NCBI GenBank assembly: GCA_902554035.1
Contig: CACDMX010000006.1
Span: 1 to 49,526, forward strand
Origin: an uncultured Pelagibacteraceae bacterium
Lineage (GTDB): Bacteria; Pseudomonadota; Alphaproteobacteria; Pelagibacterales; Pelagibacteraceae
Direction of reading: 5' to 3'
Length of the DNA stretch: 49,526 nt
A program made the position numbers and the translations under genes. The notes beneath the pieces were generated by a model that was not told the origin of the DNA, did no database searches, and saw only the letters and a program-made list of their open reading frames with translations. Below, piece after piece: positions 27,792-37,167 of the stretch (positions within the stretch are counted from its first letter, which is position 1; the number at the start of each line of letters is the position of its first letter).

Positions 27792-28124
27792 TTATTTTTT
27801 GAAATTTATAGAGCTTTCTTCAAGTTTTTTTTTAAGTTCACCGTTTTCATACATTTCTTTAATTATATCACAACCACCCACAAATTCTTTGTTAATATAT
27901 AATTGTGGAATTGTTGGCCAGTCACTAAACTGTTTTATTCCCTCTCTTAACTCTTGGCTTTCAAGAACATTTACACCTTGAAAGTTGACCTCTAAAATTT
28001 TTAATATATTTGATACAGCCATAGAAAAACCACATTGAGGCGCATCTGGAGTACCTTTCATAAATAAACAAACTTTATTTTCATTTATTTTATTTTGTAT
28101 TAAATTTTTAGTGTCCTCATTCAT
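27792..28124 (-). CDS. grxD: Monothiol glutaredoxin (CGFS type)
   Basis: A 110-residue monothiol glutaredoxin with the active site CGFS at Cys31 (FMKGTPDAPQCGFSMAV) and the glutathione-binding WPTIPQLYI and GGCDI segments. CGFS glutaredoxins bind a glutathione-ligated [2Fe-2S] cluster and work with BolA in iron-sulfur cluster delivery or iron sensing. The bolA gene is directly upstream, its stop and this start being adjacent, which supports the functional pair. It is the last gene of the minus-strand purine operon. Confidence 0.92.
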   Translation of the reverse strand: MNEDTKNLIQNKINENKVCLFMKGTPDAPQCGFSMAVSNILKILEVNFQGVNVLESQELREGIKQFSDWPTIPQLYINKEFVGGCDIIKEMYENGELKKKLEESSINFKK

Positions 28125-28355
28125 TTATTTTTCCTTTGTTTTTATTGCTAGAGCATGTAATTCATTTCCCATTCTTCCTTTTAAAGATGCATAAACCATT
28201 TTATGTTGCTCTATTTTACTTTTACCAGAAAATTGTGAAGAAACAATAGTAGCAGAATAATGATTTCCATCACCAGCTAGATCCTGTATATCAACTAATG
28301 CATCGGGTATAGCTTCTTTAATAAACTTTTCTATCTCTTTTAAATCCATAGCCAT
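28125..28355 (-). CDS. bolA: BolA family protein
   Basis: A 76-residue BolA-like protein of the short (BolA2/IbaG-like) type, with DLAGDGNHYSATIVSSQFSGKSKIEQHKMVYASL. The conserved invariant His in HKMVY is the usual cluster ligand when BolA heterodimerises with a CGFS glutaredoxin. It lies between purL (1 nt gap) and grxD (no gap). The true start may be the second Met (28349); both give the same domain. Confidence 0.9.
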   Translation of the reverse strand: MAMDLKEIEKFIKEAIPDALVDIQDLAGDGNHYSATIVSSQFSGKSKIEQHKMVYASLKGRMGNELHALAIKTKEK

Positions 28356-28356
28356 T

Positions 28357-30549
28357 TTATTTTTCCATATATTTTTTCAACCAAATATTATTTGAAAGTT
28401 CTAAATCATCAACTGATAATTTTGTCTTATCTTCAAAAACAATATCATTATCTAAAACAGTACCAATTTCATCATAATGTACTGAACTTTTATTAAGTAT
28501 TTCTTTTACATTTTTATAATTTTCTTTCTTAATTTCTAATATATATCTGCCTTGGTCCTCAGAAAACATATATTGAAACTGATTTATCAGCTGTTTTGTT
28601 TTTTTAATTTCAATACCTTTTTTTCCTTTAATACACATTTTAGCTATAGCTACAATGATACCTCCTAGAGATACATCATGAGCAGACTTAATTAATTTTT
28701 TTTTAATTAAATTTAGAACTGTTTCACCATTATTTTTTTCATTAAAAAGATTTACTTCAGGAGGTGGACCACTTTTTATATTAAGAATTTCTCTAGCAAA
28801 AATACTTTGATCTAGACTACCTTCAGTTTTACCAATAACTAAAACTATATTTCCTGATTCTTTAAAACCCATAGTTATCATATCTTTATAATTTTTGATT
28901 AATCCTACCCCTCCAATTGTAGGAGTTGGTTTAATACCTTTATCTTTAGTCTCGTTATAAAAAGATACATTTCCAGAAACTACAGGAAAATTTAAGTATT
29001 CGCTTGCTTCGCCTAATCCTTTAACGCATTCAACAAATTCACCCATATTTTCATCTTTTTCTGGATTTCCAAAATTTAAACAATTAGTTATAGCTATTGG
29101 TTCTGCACCGACAGATATTAAATTTCTCCAACTTTCACAAACAACTTGTTTTCCACCAGTTAATGGATGAGCGAAACAATATATAGCGGAAGAGTCTACC
29201 GATGCAGCCACAGCTTTATTTGTACCATGTATTCTAACTATACCTGAGTCACTACCAGGTTTTTGTATAGTGTCACCCATCACGGTATGATCATATTGTT
29301 CCCATATCCATTCTTTATTACATATATTAGGGTTGGATAAAATTTTATTTAAAATATTACTAATTTTTAAATTTTTAAAATTTTCTTTATTAAATTTATT
29401 TTTTTGGGGTAGTTTTGTTTTTTTCCATTTTCTATCATACATCGGTGAGTTTTCTACCAAGGTATCAACAGGTATTTCTGCAATTTTTTTTTCATCATAA
29501 AATAATTCAATTTTTTTAGTGTTAGTAGTTTTTCCAATTACAGAAAAATCTAAATTCCATTTATCAAAAATCTTTTTTGCTTGATTTTCTTTACCTTTTT
29601 CTAAAACAATTAACATTCTCTCTTGACTTTCTGACAACATGATTTCGTAGGGTGTCATGTTAGACTCTCTACATGGTACTTTGTTTAAGTTAAGTTCAAT
29701 ACCTAATTTACCTTTAGAAGCCATTTCTATACTTGATGAAGTCAAACCAGCAGCACCCATATCTTGAATAGATATTATTGAGTCACCAGCCATTAATTCT
29801 AAGCAAGCTTCAAGAAGAAGTTTTTCTGTAAAAGGATCTCCAACTTGAACTGTAGGTTTTTTTTCCTCTATTTTTTCATCAAAAACGGCAGAGGCCATAC
29901 TTGCTCCGTGTATTCCGTCTCGTCCAGTTTTTGATCCAACATAAATTACCGGCTTATTTATACCTGCTGCTTTTGAATAAAATATTTTATTTTTTTTTAC
30001 CAATCCTAAAGTCATTGCATTTACCAGGATATTTCCATTATATGACTCATCAAAGCAGGTTTGACCACCAACTGTAGGAACACCAATACAATTTCCATAT
30101 CCACCAATTCCTTGGACAACACCTCTTAATAAATTTTTAGTTTTTTTATGTTGAGGTGAACCAAAGTGTATAGAATTTAAATTCGCTATAGGCCTAGCAC
30201 CCATTGTAAAAACATCTCTCATAATACCACCGACACCGGTGGCAGCACCCTGATACGGCTCTATAAATGATGGGTGATTATGACTTTCAATTTTGAAGAC
30301 GATTGCATCATCATCTCCAATATCAATAACCCCAGCATTTTCACCTGGTCCTTGAATAACTTTTTTTCCTTTAGTGGGTAAATTTTTTAAGTGCAATCTT
30401 GATGATTTATATGAACAATGTTCATTCCACATTGCTGAAAATATTCCAAGTTCGGTTATATTTGGAATTCTTTTTAACAGATCACATATTTTTTTATATT
30501 CTGTTTTTTTTAAACCGTGCTCTATAGCAATATTTTCGTTTACTTCCAT
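28357..30549 (-). CDS. purL: Phosphoribosylformylglycinamidine synthase, large subunit (small-PurL type)
   Basis: A 730-residue FGAM synthase subunit. It uses ATP and ammonia from PurQ to convert FGAR to FGAM in purine synthesis. Clear blocks include [70 protein letters not shown] and [10 protein letters not shown]. Its length and linkage to separate purS and purQ show the multi-subunit type rather than the 1300-residue fused enzyme. It overlaps purQ by 1 nt (TAATG). Confidence 0.95.
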   Translation of the reverse strand: MEVNENIAIEHGLKKTEYKKICDLLKRIPNITELGIFSAMWNEHCSYKSSRLHLKNLPTKGKKVIQGPGENAGVIDIGDDDAIVFKIESHNHPSFIEPYQGAATGVGGIMRDVFTMGARPIANLNSIHFGSPQHKKTKNLLRGVVQGIGGYGNCIGVPTVGGQTCFDESYNGNILVNAMTLGLVKKNKIFYSKAAGINKPVIYVGSKTGRDGIHGASMASAVFDEKIEEKKPTVQVGDPFTEKLLLEACLELMAGDSIISIQDMGAAGLTSSSIEMASKGKLGIELNLNKVPCRESNMTPYEIMLSESQERMLIVLEKGKENQAKKIFDKWNLDFSVIGKTTNTKKIELFYDEKKIAEIPVDTLVENSPMYDRKWKKTKLPQKNKFNKENFKNLKISNILNKILSNPNICNKEWIWEQYDHTVMGDTIQKPGSDSGIVRIHGTNKAVAASVDSSAIYCFAHPLTGGKQVVCESWRNLISVGAEPIAITNCLNFGNPEKDENMGEFVECVKGLGEASEYLNFPVVSGNVSFYNETKDKGIKPTPTIGGVGLIKNYKDMITMGFKESGNIVLVIGKTEGSLDQSIFAREILNIKSGPPPEVNLFNEKNNGETVLNLIKKKLIKSAHDVSLGGIIVAIAKMCIKGKKGIEIKKTKQLINQFQYMFSEDQGRYILEIKKENYKNVKEILNKSSVHYDEIGTVLDNDIVFEDKTKLSVDDLELSNNIWLKKYMEK

Positions 30550-31232
30550 TATTTAAGATTATTTATTAAATTTTGAAAAAAAAATGAACCATCTTCGCCA
30601 GACAAATAGTTATCAATCATTCTTTCGGGATGAGGCATCATTCCAAGAATATTTTTTTGTTTGTTGAATATTCCGGCGATGTTTTTAATTGCACCATTTG
30701 GGTTAAAATTATCTTCTACTTGACCTTTTTGATCGCAATAGTTAATTGCAATTTGATTATTATCTTCTATTTCTCTCATTTGATCATTAGAACAGAAAAA
30801 ATTTCCTTCATTATGTGCGATATGGAGCTCTAAAACATTTTTTTTTAGATTTTTAAAATATTTATTTTCCGAGTTATTAATTTTTACAAATACATTTTTG
30901 CATATAAACTTTGAATATTTATTTCTTAATAAAGCTCCTGGTAGCAATTTGGTTTCTGTTAAAATTTGGAATCCGTTACAGATACCCAATAACAGACCAC
31001 CAGATTTAGCAAATTTAATAACAGAGTCTATTATTTTTGATTTTGATGCCATACTTCCACACCTCAAATAATCACCGTAAGAAAAACCTCCTGGTAAAAC
31101 CACCAAATCACTTTTTGGTAATTCACTATCATTGTGCCAAATCATTTGATTCTTAAATCCAAATTTTTTAAGAGCCACATCCATGTCTCTATCACAATTG
31201 GATCCAGGGAAAATTATTACTGAAGAATTCAT
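30549..31232 (-). CDS. purQ: Phosphoribosylformylglycinamidine synthase, glutaminase subunit
   Basis: A 227-residue class I glutamine amidotransferase supplying ammonia to PurL. The oxyanion and nucleophile region [14 protein letters not shown] holds the catalytic Cys, and MMPHPERM holds the His and Glu of the triad. It begins [18 protein letters not shown], typical for PurQ. It lies 6 nt after purS and overlaps purL. Confidence 0.95.
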   Translation of the reverse strand: MNSSVIIFPGSNCDRDMDVALKKFGFKNQMIWHNDSELPKSDLVVLPGGFSYGDYLRCGSMASKSKIIDSVIKFAKSGGLLLGICNGFQILTETKLLPGALLRNKYSKFICKNVFVKINNSENKYFKNLKKNVLELHIAHNEGNFFCSNDQMREIEDNNQIAINYCDQKGQVEDNFNPNGAIKNIAGIFNKQKNILGMMPHPERMIDNYLSGEDGSFFFQNLINNLK

Positions 31233-31238
31233 TAATTA

Positions 31239-31478
31239 TTATTTTTCAATAATTTTATAATCCTCGATTACAAGATTGGCTAAAAGTTTTTTACACATTT
31301 CTTCTGCTTTTTGTTCGGCTATTTTTTTATCTTTTTCGTCAATTTCAATTTCAAAATATTTACCTTGCCTGATACTTTTTACACTATCAAAACCAATACC
31401 ATTTAATGCTTGATGAACTGCCTTTCCCTGTGGATCAAGCACATCTTTCTTTAAAGTAATTATTGCAGAAATCTTCAT
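31239..31478 (-). CDS. purS: Phosphoribosylformylglycinamidine synthase, PurS subunit
   Basis: A 79-residue PurS, the small bridging subunit between PurQ and PurL in the multi-subunit FGAM synthase. The family pattern [35 protein letters not shown] is intact, and a C-terminal [13 protein letters not shown] follows. It overlaps purC by 4 nt (ATGA). Confidence 0.95.
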   Translation of the reverse strand: MKISAIITLKKDVLDPQGKAVHQALNGIGFDSVKSIRQGKYFEIEIDEKDKKIAEQKAEEMCKKLLANLVIEDYKIIEK

Positions 31479-32263
31479 TTTTTATTTTTTCTTTTAAAGG
31501 AACTCAAGCTTGTAACATTAGAATTATTTAATCCTGATGTTTCGTGTAAAATACCCAATCTTTTTGCAACCTCAGTATAAGCCGGTATTAATCCACCCAA
31601 ATTTTTTCGAAATCTATCTTTGTCTAGTTTTTTCTCAGTAATAGAGTCCCACAATCTACATGTATCAGGACTTATTTCATCAGCTAGAATGATATCATTT
31701 TTATCGTTTACTTTTAACCGACCAAATTCTAATTTAAAATCAACAAGTTTAATTCCAACACCTCTAAACATTCCAACCATAAAATCATTTATTCTTAAAA
31801 TCATTTTTTTAATTTTTTCTACTTCTCTTTTAGTTGCCCAATCAAACGCTAAAATGTGTTCTTCTGAAATTAGAGGGTCACCCAATTTATCATCTTTAAG
31901 ACAGTATTCTATTAAAGGTTCCTTTAGAACAGTTCCCTCCACAATACCCAATCTTTTTGTCAGTGATCCTGAAGCTATATTTCTAATCACGAATTCAATA
32001 GGTATAATTTCAGCTAGTTTTATTATTTGCTCCCTCATGTTAAGTCTTTTTACTAGATGAGTTTTAATTCCGATTTGAGCTAAATTTTCTAAAATATATT
32101 CTGAAATTCTATTATTTAAAACACCTTTACCCTCAATTTTAGATTTTTTTTGATTATTAAACGCTGTTGCATCATCTTTAAAATATTGAATTGCCAATCC
32201 TTTTGTATTTGTAGAATAAATAACTTTTGCTTTTCCTTCGTAGAGTTTTTTACCTTTTTTCAT
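31475..32263 (-). CDS. purC: Phosphoribosylaminoimidazole-succinocarboxamide synthase
   Basis: A 262-residue SAICAR synthetase, joining CAIR and aspartate with ATP. Landmarks are [45 protein letters not shown] and [13 protein letters not shown] serine/lysine-rich C-terminal extension (SSFKRKNKK) goes slightly past the family end. It overlaps purB and purS and lies inside a complete purB-C-S-Q-L block. Confidence 0.95.
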   Translation of the reverse strand: MKKGKKLYEGKAKVIYSTNTKGLAIQYFKDDATAFNNQKKSKIEGKGVLNNRISEYILENLAQIGIKTHLVKRLNMREQIIKLAEIIPIEFVIRNIASGSLTKRLGIVEGTVLKEPLIEYCLKDDKLGDPLISEEHILAFDWATKREVEKIKKMILRINDFMVGMFRGVGIKLVDFKLEFGRLKVNDKNDIILADEISPDTCRLWDSITEKKLDKDRFRKNLGGLIPAYTEVAKRLGILHETSGLNNSNVTSLSSFKRKNKK

Positions 32264-33555
32264 TATTTGAATACTCTTCTAAATATTAGATTTACATTTT
32301 TGAAATGCTTAGAATAATTAAAAATAGCTCTTAATTTTTTTGGTGAAATTTTACTCATTATGTAATTATCAGATTGAATAACTTTAAACAAATCTAAGTT
32401 TTCCGCAAAACATTTTTTTGCGTAAGCTTGAACCATTTTATAAGATTTTTCTCTACTAAGACCTGTTTTAGTTAATTCAAGCATTAACTCTTGAGAAAAA
32501 ATTAATCCTTTTGTAATGTTTAAATTTTCTAACATCTTTTGGGGATAAACAATCATATTGTCTAAAATGTTAGTTAATCTAACTAAAGCAAAATCAATTG
32601 TTATATTGGCGTCAGGTCCAATATTTCTTTCAACACTTGAGTGTGAAATATCTCGTTCATGCCACAAAGCTATATTTTCTAGGGCAGGGACTACAGTGCC
32701 TCTAACTATTCTAGCAAGACCAGTTAAATTTTCACTTAAAATTGGATTTTTCTTATGAGGCATAGCTGAAGAACCTTTTTGGTTTTTCGAAAAATATTCT
32801 TGCAATTCATAGACTTCGGTTCTCTGCAAATGTCTTATTTCAATTGCTACTCTCTCAATAGAACCAGCAATAATTCCTAAGACTGAAAAATAGAAAGCAT
32901 GACGGTCTCTTGGAATTATTTGTGTTGAAATAGGTTCCATTTTTAAATTTAGTTTTTTTGCAACATGTTTTTCAACACTTGGACTGATATTTGCAAAAGT
33001 TCCAACCGCTCCTGAAATTGCGCAAGTTGAGACTTCATCGATTGCATTAATTAATCTTTTTTTATTCCTTTTAAATTCTTCATAAAATGAAGCCAACTTT
33101 AAACCAAAAGTAATTGGTTCAGCATGAATACCGTGACTTCTACCCATGCATGGTGTAAATTTATATTTTCTTGCTTGTTTCTTAAGTACTTTTAAAATCT
33201 GATTTAAATCTTTAAGAATTATTTTACCTGATTGGACTAACTGAATATTGAAACTAGTATCTAATACATCGGATGAAGTCATGCCCTGATGAAGGTATCT
33301 TGCTTTAATACCAGCTCTTTCAGTAACAGAAGTTAAAAAGGCAATAACATCATGTTTTACTTGTGTCTCTATTTGATGAATTCTTTTAACATTTATCTTA
33401 GCTTTTTTTTTAACAGCTGAAGATACACCTTTTGGTATGTGGCCTAACTTTTCCATTGCTTCTGCAGCTGCAATCTCGACATCCAACCAAATTTTATATT
33501 TATTTTCTTCTGACCAAATATCAGTGAGTTCTTTTCTCGAGTATCTTTTAATCAT
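32263..33555 (-). CDS. purB: Adenylosuccinate lyase
   Basis: A 430-residue fumarase/aspartase-superfamily lyase that acts twice in purine synthesis, on SAICAR and on adenylosuccinate. The superfamily signature [11 protein letters not shown], the [12 protein letters not shown] block and [15 protein letters not shown] are present. The first residues [19 protein letters not shown] match the family start. It lies 5 nt after map and shares a 1-nt overlap with purC. Confidence 0.95.
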   Translation of the reverse strand: MIKRYSRKELTDIWSEENKYKIWLDVEIAAAEAMEKLGHIPKGVSSAVKKKAKINVKRIHQIETQVKHDVIAFLTSVTERAGIKARYLHQGMTSSDVLDTSFNIQLVQSGKIILKDLNQILKVLKKQARKYKFTPCMGRSHGIHAEPITFGLKLASFYEEFKRNKKRLINAIDEVSTCAISGAVGTFANISPSVEKHVAKKLNLKMEPISTQIIPRDRHAFYFSVLGIIAGSIERVAIEIRHLQRTEVYELQEYFSKNQKGSSAMPHKKNPILSENLTGLARIVRGTVVPALENIALWHERDISHSSVERNIGPDANITIDFALVRLTNILDNMIVYPQKMLENLNITKGLIFSQELMLELTKTGLSREKSYKMVQAYAKKCFAENLDLFKVIQSDNYIMSKISPKKLRAIFNYSKHFKNVNLIFRRVFK

Positions 33556-33560
33556 TAATA

Positions 33561-34331
33561 TTATAAGTAAGGAGGCTTATGATAACCTTTAACAGATTCT
33601 GTAAAGATTTCATAACCATTTTCAGTAATACCTAGAGTATGTTCAAATTGTGCTGATAAAGATTTATCTTTAGTAACAGCTGTCCATCCATCTGGAAGAA
33701 CTTTTACTTCATATTTTCCACTATTAATCATTGGTTCAATTGTAAAGGTCATACCTGGGCTTAATTCAGTACCAGTATCTTTTTTACCATAATGAAGTAC
33801 GTTAGGATATTCGTGAAATTTTGTACTTACACCATGCCCACAAAAATCTCTTACAACAGAGAAACCGTTTTTTTCAGCATGTGTTTGAATTTCATATCCT
33901 ATATCACCTAGTTTAATATTTGGTTTTAAAATTTTAATTGCTTTCATCATTGAGTCATAAGTTACATTTATTAAATTATTTGCTTTAATAGGCGTTTTAC
34001 CAATACAAAACATTCTACTAGTGTCTCCATGATGATCTTCAACTATAGCCGTAACATCAATATTAACTATGTCACCCTCAACTAAAATTCTATCTGATGG
34101 AATACCATGACAGACAACATGATTTAAAGAAGTGCATAAAGATTTTTTATAGCCACGATAAAATAGTGGAGCAGAAAATCCACCATTATCTCTAATAAAT
34201 TCATAACCAAGTTTATCAATTTCCTCAGTTGATATTCCAGGTTTAATATTTTCTGTCAACATATCAAGGGTTCTTGCCGCAAGGTTTCCAGCGAGTCTCA
34301 TTTTTTCGAATTTTTCTTTATAGCTATTCAT
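33561..34331 (-). CDS. map: Methionine aminopeptidase, type I
   Basis: About 256 residues of the pita-bread metallopeptidase family that removes initiator methionine. Metal ligands are visible in VNIDVTAIVEDHHGDTSRMF (two Asp), HGVSTKFHEYP (His), FTIEPMI (Glu) and AQFEHTLGI (Glu). No N-terminal zinc-finger extension is present, so it is the simple type I enzyme. I use the ATG at 34331, which overlaps the sfsA stop by 8 nt; a TTG one codon earlier is in frame. Confidence 0.93.
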   Translation of the reverse strand: MNSYKEKFEKMRLAGNLAARTLDMLTENIKPGISTEEIDKLGYEFIRDNGGFSAPLFYRGYKKSLCTSLNHVVCHGIPSDRILVEGDIVNIDVTAIVEDHHGDTSRMFCIGKTPIKANNLINVTYDSMMKAIKILKPNIKLGDIGYEIQTHAEKNGFSVVRDFCGHGVSTKFHEYPNVLHYGKKDTGTELSPGMTFTIEPMINSGKYEVKVLPDGWTAVTKDKSLSAQFEHTLGITENGYEIFTESVKGYHKPPYL

Positions 34332-35010
34332 CAATAATATTTATTTTTTTTTCAATTTTAATTTCTTTAGAATTTAAAGAACACCTATAAGCCAGAAATT
34401 TAACACCTGCTTTTTTTGCTTTATTATAATTTTGATAATAGATGTTATCAATATCCTTTGCTATTCTAAAATTATTTATACCTTGAATTTGAGTTAAAAA
34501 TAAGACGTAAGGAATAAATTTTTTATTAATTGAATTAATAAGGTTTATAAGGTGTTTTGATCCTCTCGCAGTAACTGCATCAGGAAACTCTGCCAAATCT
34601 TTTTGTCTGTTTAACGTAACATTTTTAACCTCAATTAAATTTTTATCACATAAAAAATCAAATCTTGTATCACTAGAAAATTTAAATTCTGGTCTAATTT
34701 TTTTAATTGATAGGAATTCTTTAATTAACTTATTATTTAAACCGTGTTCAACTATCTTATTTGCTTTATGCGTATTAACACCTATAAGTTTATCTTTAAC
34801 TTTTATTATTTCTAATGTAAATTTTAATTTTCTGTTTGGATTATTGGTTTTTGACAACCATACGTAATTTCCCTCATCCAACAATCCCATCATCGACCCT
34901 GTATTTGGACAGTGGGCTGTTAATATTGAATTATTTACCTTTACATCTACAAAAAATCTTTTATATCGCTTGATTAATTTGCCTTTAATTAAAGTACTGG
35001 TAAATTTCAT
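34324..35010 (-). CDS. sfsA: SfsA family DNA/RNA-binding nuclease-like protein
   Basis: A 228-residue SfsA protein. It has the N-terminal OB-like part IKGKLIKRYKRFFVDV and AHCPNTGSMMGLL, and the PD-(D/E)xK-like core RPEFKFSSDTRFDFLCDKNLIEVKNVTL. SfsA was first described as a sugar-fermentation regulator in E. coli; its present role is unclear and its fold suggests nuclease activity. The frame extends to 35070, but the extra residues are hydrophobic and unlike the family, so I use the ATG at 35010. It leads the minus-strand run and is divergent from the CinA-like gene (22 nt). Confidence 0.85.
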   Translation of the reverse strand: MKFTSTLIKGKLIKRYKRFFVDVKVNNSILTAHCPNTGSMMGLLDEGNYVWLSKTNNPNRKLKFTLEIIKVKDKLIGVNTHKANKIVEHGLNNKLIKEFLSIKKIRPEFKFSSDTRFDFLCDKNLIEVKNVTLNRQKDLAEFPDAVTARGSKHLINLINSINKKFIPYVLFLTQIQGINNFRIAKDIDNIYYQNYNKAKKAGVKFLAYRCSLNSKEIKIEKKINIIDE

Positions 35011-35032
35011 TATAATTAATTTATATTTGTAA

Positions 35033-35785
35033 ATGACAAATAAAAAAGAAATTTTTGCAGGAATAATCATAATAGGTAATGAAATATTATCTGGAAGGAC
35101 TCAAGACACTAACACTGCTACGTTATCAATTTGGCTGAATTCTTTGGGTATTAAGTTGCAAGAAGTAAGAATCATACCGGATGTTGAAAAAACGATCATA
35201 GAAACAGTTAATGAACTACGAAAAAAATATAATTATATTTTTACAACTGGTGGAATAGGACCAACCCATGATGATATTACAGCATTATCAGTTTCAAAAG
35301 CATTTGGTGTAGAATATGGTCCACATAAAGAAGCAATGTCTATACTAGAAAAATATTATAAACCAGGTGAATTTAATGAAGGTAGGCAAAAAATGGCGCA
35401 TATGCCTTTAAATGCAAAATTAATTTTAAACCCAACTAGTGGAGCACCAGGATTTTATATAGAAAATGTTTATTGTCTACCAGGTGTTCCATCAATCTTA
35501 AAGTCTATGCTTGGAGGGATTACAAATAAATTAGTTGGAGGTGAACCAATTCAAAGTATGACTATTAATCTAAGAACTGTTGAAAGCGAAATAGCAAAAT
35601 CACTTAAAAAAGTACAAGAAGAAAACAATGAGGTCGAGATAGGAAGTTATCCATTTTTCAAAGCAGGAAAACTTGGAGTAGCAATAGTTTTACGATCTAT
35701 AGATCAAAATAAAATTAACAAATGCAATACAGAGATAACGCAATTTGTTAAACAAAAAGAAATTGAAATAATTAGTAACGATTGA
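35033..35785 (+). CDS. CinA/MoaB N-terminal domain protein (molybdopterin-binding-like)
   Basis: A 250-residue protein consisting of the MoaB/Mog-like domain of CinA. IIIGNEILSGRTQDTNT, the TGGIGPTHDDITALSVSKAFG motif and SGAPGFYIENVYCLPGVPS are family hallmarks. The C-terminal nicotinamide-nucleotide amidase domain of full CinA (about 160 residues) is missing. Such N-terminal-only proteins are annotated as competence/damage-inducible protein A or as ADP-ribose pyrophosphatase-like; the real role is unknown. It overlaps the GGCT-like gene by 1 nt (TGATG). Confidence 0.8.
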   Translation: MTNKKEIFAGIIIIGNEILSGRTQDTNTATLSIWLNSLGIKLQEVRIIPDVEKTIIETVNELRKKYNYIFTTGGIGPTHDDITALSVSKAFGVEYGPHKEAMSILEKYYKPGEFNEGRQKMAHMPLNAKLILNPTSGAPGFYIENVYCLPGVPSILKSMLGGITNKLVGGEPIQSMTINLRTVESEIAKSLKKVQEENNEVEIGSYPFFKAGKLGVAIVLRSIDQNKINKCNTEITQFVKQKEIEIISND

Positions 35786-36228
35786 TGCTATATTTTGCTT
35801 ACGGAAGTAATCTTAATCATTCGCAAATGCAAAATCGTTGTGAGGGAGCAAAATATATTAAAAAGTATATTTTAAAAGGTTACAGGTTATGCTTCAGTCA
35901 TAAAACAAATAACTCAGTTTATGGTCATGCAAATATTATTAAATATGTTAAATCAAATGTACAAGGAGCATTGTGGAATATAACAAAAAAAGATGAAGAA
36001 ATTTTAGATGGATACGAAGGGGTAGATTACAATTATTATCAAAAAATATATTTCAATCTAAAAGGTAAAAAAGTTTTAGTATACGTTCAGCAAAAGTATT
36101 ATTTACAAAAACCTAACTCAACATATCTACACACAATAATAGAGGGCTATAAAGATTGTTCGCTTGATTTAAAAAAGCTTAAAAAAACAATTTCTAGTTA
36201 TAAAATTAATTATATTATTAATTGGTAG
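35785..36228 (+). CDS. Gamma-glutamylcyclotransferase-like protein
   Basis: A 147-residue protein with the GGCT/BtrG start LYFAYGSNLNHSQMQNRC, where YGSNL binds the gamma-glutamyl group, and DEEILDGYEGVDYNYY, containing the likely catalytic acid. It probably cyclises a gamma-glutamyl amine or amino acid to 5-oxoproline, but the substrate is unknown. I use the ATG at 35785 rather than the TTG one codon before. It converges on the GT2 gene with an 11-nt overlap. Confidence 0.75.
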   Translation: MLYFAYGSNLNHSQMQNRCEGAKYIKKYILKGYRLCFSHKTNNSVYGHANIIKYVKSNVQGALWNITKKDEEILDGYEGVDYNYYQKIYFNLKGKKVLVYVQQKYYLQKPNSTYLHTIIEGYKDCSLDLKKLKKTISSYKINYIINW

Positions 36229-37108
36229 TTGTTTCTAAAATTTTATTACTTTTTGAGGATTTTATTCTTAAAATAGAACATATCAAACCTAGAAACCTAT
36301 ACTTATTAGTCTTAAATTTTTTTTTTGAGAATAAATAAGTAAAGATTGCAGTTACAAAAAAACGTAAAAGTTTTGATAAATGTTGAATTAAAGCTTTATG
36401 AAAACCATAGTGTTTTTTAAAATAATAAAACCTTGACCAGTAATAGTTCCAATTTCTAAAGTTATCATAGATATCATTATTGTTAGAATTTAGAGAGCTC
36501 GCATTACCATGGTAAATTTTAATTTTGCTAAATACAAATATATTTTCGTTTAGATCTTTAATTCTTTTACAAAGATCTATTTCTTCATAGAAAAAGAAAT
36601 AATTACTATCAAAGATTTGATTACTATTAAATTTATTTAAATTAATAACTAATGAACAGCCCTTTACCACTTCTACTTTTTTTCTATTATTTGTTTCCTT
36701 ATAATCCAACTCACTCTTAGCTAGATTTTTGTCAAACTCGTTATTCATACTAAAATCAATTAAGTCATCGTATATAGGTGTCGCTAGAGCAAAATCGTCA
36801 CCATTATTAGCTATTTCTTTTTCGATTTCATTTATCTCAGTCTCTTTAATGAAGGTATCCGTATTTAATAATAGAGCAAATTGTGTATTAATGTCTTTGA
36901 GTCCAATATTTGCTGCAGCAGCATATCCTAAATTTTTATCATTTATTATAACCTTACAGAAGCTGTATTTGTTTTCTATTATTTCTTTGATTTTATTGTT
37001 ATTAGAATTTTCTACTATGACGATCTTAAAATTACCTCCAATAGTAGAAAGACACTTTTCAAGTTTTTCTAAAGATTTGTAAGAAATAATTATAATTGTT
37101 AGACTCAT
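36218..37108 (-). CDS. Glycosyltransferase family 2 (rhamnosyltransferase-like)
   Basis: A 296-residue GT-A glycosyltransferase. It begins SLTIIIISYKSLEKLEKCLS, with VENSNNNK and NDKNLGYAAAANIGLKD typical of the rhamnosyltransferase-type GT2, and the nucleotide-sugar metal motif as LLNTDTF near residue 80. FFYEEIDLCKRIKDLN carries the ED acid/base-like motif near residue 165. A hydrophobic stretch near the C-terminus (FFVTAIFTYLF) may associate with membrane. The role is surface polysaccharide or glycolipid synthesis; acceptor unknown. Confidence 0.82.
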   Translation of the reverse strand: MSLTIIIISYKSLEKLEKCLSTIGGNFKIVIVENSNNNKIKEIIENKYSFCKVIINDKNLGYAAAANIGLKDINTQFALLLNTDTFIKETEINEIEKEIANNGDDFALATPIYDDLIDFSMNNEFDKNLAKSELDYKETNNRKKVEVVKGCSLVINLNKFNSNQIFDSNYFFFYEEIDLCKRIKDLNENIFVFSKIKIYHGNASSLNSNNNDIYDNFRNWNYYWSRFYYFKKHYGFHKALIQHLSKLLRFFVTAIFTYLFSKKKFKTNKYRFLGLICSILRIKSSKSNKILETTTN

Positions 37109-37167
37109 TGAACTTTAAATAATATATATTATTTTTCTAATAAGTTTAGTTATTATTTGATCACAAA

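Noticed and set aside
27780-27815. Rho-independent terminator between rpsD and grxD
   Set aside because: Only an imperfect A/T-rich inverted repeat is present, without a GC stem, in a region where such sequences arise by composition.
31620-32060. Plus-strand ORF of 146 codons inside purC
   Set aside because: Antisense shadow of a clear purC gene; amino-acid composition is that of reversed AT-rich coding sequence.
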